Assembly (NCBI GenBank): GCA_900770325.1
Contig: CAAGKE010000147.1
Coordinates: forward strand, 1 to 7,199
DNA length: 7,199 bases
Reading direction: 5' to 3'
DNA from: Lachnospiraceae bacterium
GTDB taxonomy: Bacteria > Bacillota > Clostridia > Lachnospirales > Lachnospiraceae
In this document: positions 4,086-7,199 of the stretch, in pieces
Numbering within the stretch: position 1 is the stretch's first letter
How the letters are laid out: each line of letters starts with the position of its first letter
The notes under the pieces: generated by a model
The model's database searches: none
The model's input: only the letters and a program-made list of their open reading frames with translations
Told to the model about the DNA's origin: nothing
Made by a program: the position numbers and the translations under genes

Positions 4086-6884
4086 ATGGGCTTAACAGAC
4101 ACAGAACAAAGAGAAGCAGCGCGCCAGTTTGTAAATAAGTGGCGTGGCAAAGGAAACGAAGATGAGGACGGTAGGTCTTACTGGATCGATCTGCTTCATA
4201 ACGTTCTCGGCATGGAGAATGTGACGGATCGCGTGGACTTTGAAAAGAAGGTCTATGTCGATGGCAACAAGAAGCGGATCGATGCCTATATTCCAGAGAC
4301 ACGTGTGCTAATCGAACAGAAGAGTCTTGGTAAAGCGCTGGACCAGAAGATTCAAAACTCCGGGGATATCGATCTTACGCCATATGAGCAGGCAAAGCGG
4401 TATAACGACAATTTAGCTTTCAGCGAACGGGCACGATGGATTATCACCTGCAACTTTGCTCAGATCTGGATTTATGACATGGATCAGGCAAATTCGAAGG
4501 ACTTTGCTCCGTTAAAGCTTGAGCTTGATGAGATTCAGATAAAGTATCCACTTTTAGATTTCCTTATTAAAAAGGAAGTGAAAAAGATTTCCCATGAAAT
4601 GGAGATCTCTATCAAAGCTGGAGATATTGTCGGCAAATTGTATGATGCGCTTATCAAGCAGTATAAAGATCCAACCAATGAGCACTCTCTGAAAAGCCTG
4701 AATGCACTCTGCGTTCGTCTTGTATTCTGCCTTTATGCTGAGGATGCCGGAATCTTTGGCGAACATGGCATGTTCCATGATTATCTGCAGAGCTATCGGA
4801 CAGAACGGATGCGGAATGCCTTAATCGATCTGTTCCGCGTTCTTGATGAGAAGCCGGAAGACAGGGATCCGTATCTTGAACCAGAGCTTGCAGCTTTTCC
4901 TTATGTCAACGGCGGCCTTTTCTCCGATGAAAATATTGAGATTCCGATGTTTACAGATGAAATCCGGGAACTGCTACTGGTAGAAGCCAGTGAAAATTTT
5001 AACTGGTCCGATATCAGTCCGACCATCTTTGGCGCCGTTTTTGAGGCCACTCTGAACCCGGAGACAAGGCGCTCCGGAGGCATGCACTACACCTCCATCG
5101 AGAACATCCACCGAGTCGTCGATCCGCTGTTCCTCGATAATCTGAAGTCGGAACTGGTCGATATTGAGAAGATACAAATCAAGAACACAAGAAACCGGAA
5201 ACTCCATCAGTTTCAGGATAAACTCGCATCCTTGGAGTTCTTGGATCCTGCTGCAGGCAGTGGAAATTTCTTAACGGAGACCTATCTCAGTCTGCGGCGT
5301 CTGGAAAATCAAGTCATTAGTGATCTCAACGGTGGACAGATGGTGCTCGGTGATGTAATGGACCCGATCAAGGTCTCCATCACTCAATTTCACGGTATTG
5401 AGATCAACGGCTTTGCCGTGACGGTTGCAAAGACCGCCCTCTGGATCGCAGAGAGCCAGATGATGAAGGAGACTGAGGCGATTATCATCCAGCACCTGGA
5501 TTTCCTCCCATTGACGACGAACGCCAATATCGTTGAGGGAAATGCGCTTCGGATCGACTGGAACGAGGTGGTAGATCATAGCAAGCTGAACTACATCATG
5601 GGGAATCCGCCGTTTGTGGGCAACGTACAAATGTCAGAAGCTCAAAAGAAGGACATGGATACTTTATTTCATAAGAGTGAAGGTAGATTGGATTACGTGT
5701 CAGCATGGTATCTTAAGGCGGCAGAACTCATTCAAAACTCGAAGATAGAGTGCGCTTTTGTTTCTACAAACAGTATTACTCAAGGCATTCAGGTTCAGAC
5801 TTTGTGGGGATATCTGGAAAAAAAATATCCAATAATCATCAATTTCGCATATCGAACTTTTAGATGGGATAGCGAGGCTTCGATAAAAGCACATGTTCAT
5901 TGTGTGATTATCGGGTTTTCATGTAGCGATAGAAGAGAAAAAAACATTTATACAACTGAAAAAGACAAGGTAAAAAAAGAACATGTGCCGGGCATAAGTT
6001 ATTATCTGACAAAGGGCAATAATATGATTGTTTGGGGAACCCCCAAACCATTATGTGATGTTCCTAAAATGGTTAGAGGAAATCAACCATCAGATGGAGG
6101 GTGGCTGATTTTATCAAAGCAAGATTATCTGGAATTTCAAAAGAAAGAGCCGCAAGCACTGCCATACATCAAGCGCTTTATGATGGGGCGAGAATTCATT
6201 AACAATATTGAGCGTTATTGTTTGTGGTTAGTGAACATCAATCCGGATGAGCTTAGAAAAATGCCGATGGTAATGGAACGAGTTAAAAAATGCAAAGAGG
6301 CTAGATTAAAAGCACCTGCCGCATTGACTCGAAGCTTTGCAGAGACGCCTACATTATTCGGACAACTAGCAGCACAATTTGAGGGTGATTATATTGCCCT
6401 TGGCAGAGTATCTTCGCAGAATAGAAGATATGTTCCGATGGATTTTCTGCCCCAAGATGTCATTGCAGGTGACAAGCTTTATATCATTCCCGATGGAACT
6501 CGCTATATGTTCGGAATATTAATGTCGAATGTTCATAACGCATGGATGCGCCAATTTGCGGGTCGCTTGAAAAGTGATTATAGTTATTCAACTCAAATGG
6601 TTTACAATACCTTCCCGTGGCCTGATCCTACACCAGAGCAAAAGTCTCGCATCGAGCAGACTGCTCAGGCTATTCTCGATGCTCGTGCTCTCTATCCGAA
6701 TAGTTCCCTTGCGGATCTCTATGATCCACTCACAATGCCGTCAGAGCTACGGAAAGCACATACAGCAAATGATATTGCTGTTATGAAAGCCTATGGTTTC
6801 TCCACGAAGATGTCAGAAGCAGACTGTGTAGCAGAGCTTATGAAGATGTATCAGGCGTTGGTGGATAAGCAACAGAAAGCATAA
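4086..6884 (+). CDS. MmeI-like type IIG restriction enzyme/N6-adenine DNA methyltransferase
   Basis: This single 932-residue chain fits the MmeI family in length (MmeI is about 919) and domain order. The N-terminal nuclease has D66 and E77-Q-K79 (RIDAYIP...LIEQK), a PD-(D/E)XK-type site like MmeI's D-X9-E-X-K. A helical spacer follows (about 170-320). The gamma-class methyltransferase has motif X GMHYTS (332-337), motif I FLDPAAGSGNF (385-395, S-adenosylmethionine binding), HGIEIN (436-441), and the catalytic motif IV NPPF (507-510). The target recognition region (about 640-835) ends in the family's GRLKSDYSYS...YNTFPWP block (826-846), followed by a C-terminal helical domain. It should methylate adenine on one strand and cut at a fixed distance from its site. 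The ATG at 4086 has GGGGAAAG upstream; the GTG at 4020 would add an unconserved hydrophobic 22-residue extension. GC falls sharply inside codons about 520-830. Related stand-alone methyltransferases (DISARM DrmMI, BREX PglX) are less likely, given the intact nuclease motif and no partner genes. Confidence 0.9.
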   Translation: MGLTDTEQREAARQFVNKWRGKGNEDEDGRSYWIDLLHNVLGMENVTDRVDFEKKVYVDGNKKRIDAYIPETRVLIEQKSLGKALDQKIQNSGDIDLTPYEQAKRYNDNLAFSERARWIITCNFAQIWIYDMDQANSKDFAPLKLELDEIQIKYPLLDFLIKKEVKKISHEMEISIKAGDIVGKLYDALIKQYKDPTNEHSLKSLNALCVRLVFCLYAEDAGIFGEHGMFHDYLQSYRTERMRNALIDLFRVLDEKPEDRDPYLEPELAAFPYVNGGLFSDENIEIPMFTDEIRELLLVEASENFNWSDISPTIFGAVFEATLNPETRRSGGMHYTSIENIHRVVDPLFLDNLKSELVDIEKIQIKNTRNRKLHQFQDKLASLEFLDPAAGSGNFLTETYLSLRRLENQVISDLNGGQMVLGDVMDPIKVSITQFHGIEINGFAVTVAKTALWIAESQMMKETEAIIIQHLDFLPLTTNANIVEGNALRIDWNEVVDHSKLNYIMGNPPFVGNVQMSEAQKKDMDTLFHKSEGRLDYVSAWYLKAAELIQNSKIECAFVSTNSITQGIQVQTLWGYLEKKYPIIINFAYRTFRWDSEASIKAHVHCVIIGFSCSDRREKNIYTTEKDKVKKEHVPGISYYLTKGNNMIVWGTPKPLCDVPKMVRGNQPSDGGWLILSKQDYLEFQKKEPQALPYIKRFMMGREFINNIERYCLWLVNINPDELRKMPMVMERVKKCKEARLKAPAALTRSFAETPTLFGQLAAQFEGDYIALGRVSSQNRRYVPMDFLPQDVIAGDKLYIIPDGTRYMFGILMSNVHNAWMRQFAGRLKSDYSYSTQMVYNTFPWPDPTPEQKSRIEQTAQAILDARALYPNSSLADLYDPLTMPSELRKAHTANDIAVMKAYGFSTKMSEADCVAELMKMYQALVDKQQKA

Positions 6885-6903
6885 AGTGGGACAGAAGTGG
6901 GAC
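6885..6903 (+). repeat. Direct repeat AGTGGGAC, two copies 11 bp apart
   Basis: AGTGGGAC occurs at 6885-6892 and 6896-6903, one helical turn apart. GTGGGAC also occurs at 471-477, beside the integrase/HTH junction, and GTCCCA in inverted orientation at 7166-7171. Similar copies near both ends of an element could be arm-type integrase or excisionase binding sites. This is inference; the core motif is only 6-7 bases. Confidence 0.4.
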
Positions 6904-6914
6904 GGAATCCTCAA

Positions 6915-6957
6915 CAGCAAAAGCCAACTTCAGCAAAAAAAGCCAGCAAAAGCCAGC
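6915..6957 (+). repeat. Short tandem repeats of CAGCAAAAGCCA type
   Basis: CAGCAAAAGCCA occurs at 6915-6926 and 6944-6955, with a longer variant containing seven A residues at 6931-6945 that overlaps the last copy. The third copy runs on into GCTTTC. Spacing is irregular, so this is not a CRISPR array. It may be a protein-binding array or slippage-derived sequence. Confidence 0.55.
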
Positions 6958-6976
6958 TTTCTTGGATAATTAAGCA

Positions 6977-7095
6977 AATGGTGAGCGTTAAATAACTGGA
7001 TAGTACTGGTTTTTACAGACAATTTACTCTCCTGTACTGGTTTTTACTGGTCGCAACTGGCCAGTCGTGGCTGGGGTACGTTAGCGCTCACCATT
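6977..7095. repeat. 15-bp inverted repeat enclosing about 90 bp
   Basis: AATGGTGAGCGTTAA (6977-6991) and TTAGCGCTCACCATT (7081-7095) are reverse complements at 14 of 15 positions. The enclosed 89 bases contain the ACTGG array. No target-site duplication flanks the arms, which argues against a simple miniature transposon. The pair could form a cruciform or be two sites for one protein. Confidence 0.65.
6995..7065 (+). repeat. Helically phased ACTGG motif array with a 14-bp direct repeat
   Basis: ACTGG occurs at 6995, 7005, 7036, 7046 and 7056, with spacings of 10, 31, 10 and 10, so all copies lie on nearly the same face of the helix. The last copy is part of a palindrome, ACTGGCCAGT (7056-7065). 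Two copies sit in the longer direct repeat GTACTGGTTTTTAC (7003-7016 and 7034-7047). Iterated, phased sites like this are typical of integrase arm sites or initiator iterons; which applies here is unknown. Confidence 0.55.
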
Positions 7096-7098
7096 ATG

Positions 7099-7130
7099 AA
7101 ATAACGGCTTAAACAGGCCGTTATTTTTAT
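7099..7130 (+). terminator. Rho-independent terminator, probably bidirectional
   Basis: AAATAACGGC (7099-7108) pairs with GCCGTTATTT (7117-7126) around an 8-base loop, and the right arm runs into a T-rich tail. The left arm starts with an A-run, so the structure would also give a short U-run on the minus strand. It lies about 215 bases past the restriction gene and is the best candidate for ending its transcript. It may also block readthrough from outside the element. Confidence 0.65.
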
Positions 7131-7199
7131 GTTTCGGGATGTTTGTATCCTAGTTAAATGAAAATGTCCCATTTATGATCTCTTGAAATAAGAAAGGCC

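Larger units (their letters stand above)
6885..7199. other. Repeat-rich non-coding stretch after the restriction gene
   Basis: No convincing gene is present in these 315 bases. They hold, in order, a TGGGAC pair, CAGCAAAAGCCA-like tandem copies, a 15-bp inverted repeat enclosing phased ACTGG motifs, and a hairpin terminator. From 7131 to the window end I see only very short frames; a GTCCCA at 7166-7171 is an inverted copy of the TGGGAC motif. The density of direct and inverted repeats suits an element end or replication/recombination control region. Confidence 0.55.

Noticed and set aside
4086..6884. BREX (PglX) or DISARM (DrmMI) methyltransferase
   Set aside because: No BREX or DISARM partner genes are visible, the length and the N-terminal nuclease motif fit the stand-alone MmeI-like group, and the next 315 bases are non-coding.
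6915..6957. CRISPR array or mini-array
   Set aside because: The repeat units are about 12 bases, irregularly spaced and overlapping, without unique spacers of constant length and without cas genes.
6977..7095. MITE or miniature insertion element with 15-bp terminal inverted repeats
   Set aside because: The flanking bases show no direct target duplication, and the interior is a phased motif array rather than typical MITE sequence.

Overview
The window looks like part of a small integrative mobilizable element from a low-to-mid GC Bacillota (Firmicute), carrying a single-gene restriction-modification enzyme as cargo. The case for Bacillota is strong purine-rich Shine-Dalgarno sequences (AGGAG, GGGAGG, GGAGG) 8-10 bases before the starts, the standard genetic code, and gene families typical of Tn916/ICEBs1-type elements. 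No species can be named from the sequence.

Layout. Positions 1-3622 are a leftward (minus-strand) operon, read from right to left. First is a small beta-rich protein resembling the DUF961/YdcP family (3236-3622). Next come a membrane-anchored FtsK/TcpA-type ATPase (1886-3232), a Rep_trans-family replication initiator/relaxase (728-1864), an excisionase-like helix-turn-helix protein (481-738), and the N-terminal 129 codons of a tyrosine recombinase that runs off the left edge (1-389). Genes are nearly contiguous: gaps of 3 and 21 bases, an 11-base overlap, then a 91-base structured gap before the integrase. The order DUF961-like, FtsK, relaxase, HTH, Int matches the conjugation/replication core of Tn916 and ICEBs1. 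No type IV secretion genes are visible, so an IME that borrows a helper's pore is the simplest reading.

Positions 3623-4085 separate the leftward operon from a rightward gene. The stretch is rich in symmetry: a 14-bp palindrome inside a possible 22-24 codon ORF, a 24-bp perfect palindrome, an operator-like inverted repeat, and a hairpin that would cover the ribosome binding site of the next gene.

Positions 4086-6884 encode a 932-residue MmeI-like type IIG restriction-methyltransferase, with a D-X10-E-X-K nuclease motif and N6-adenine methyltransferase motifs X, I and IV in the usual order. GC content drops from about 51% to about 37% just after motif IV and is back near 50% by about 6600. 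This suggests that the target-recognition part was exchanged by recombination.

Positions 6885-7199 have no convincing gene but dense repeats: TGGGAC pairs, CAGCAAAAGCCA-type tandem copies, a 15-bp inverted repeat enclosing helically phased ACTGG motifs, and a hairpin terminator. These resemble recombinase or initiator binding arrays and may mark the far end of the element.

How the parts could work together (inference): Int and the HTH protein control integration and excision; Rep nicks an origin, possibly the hairpin at 1875-1901; the FtsK-like protein couples DNA to a secretion channel; and the type IIG enzyme protects the host or stabilises the element.
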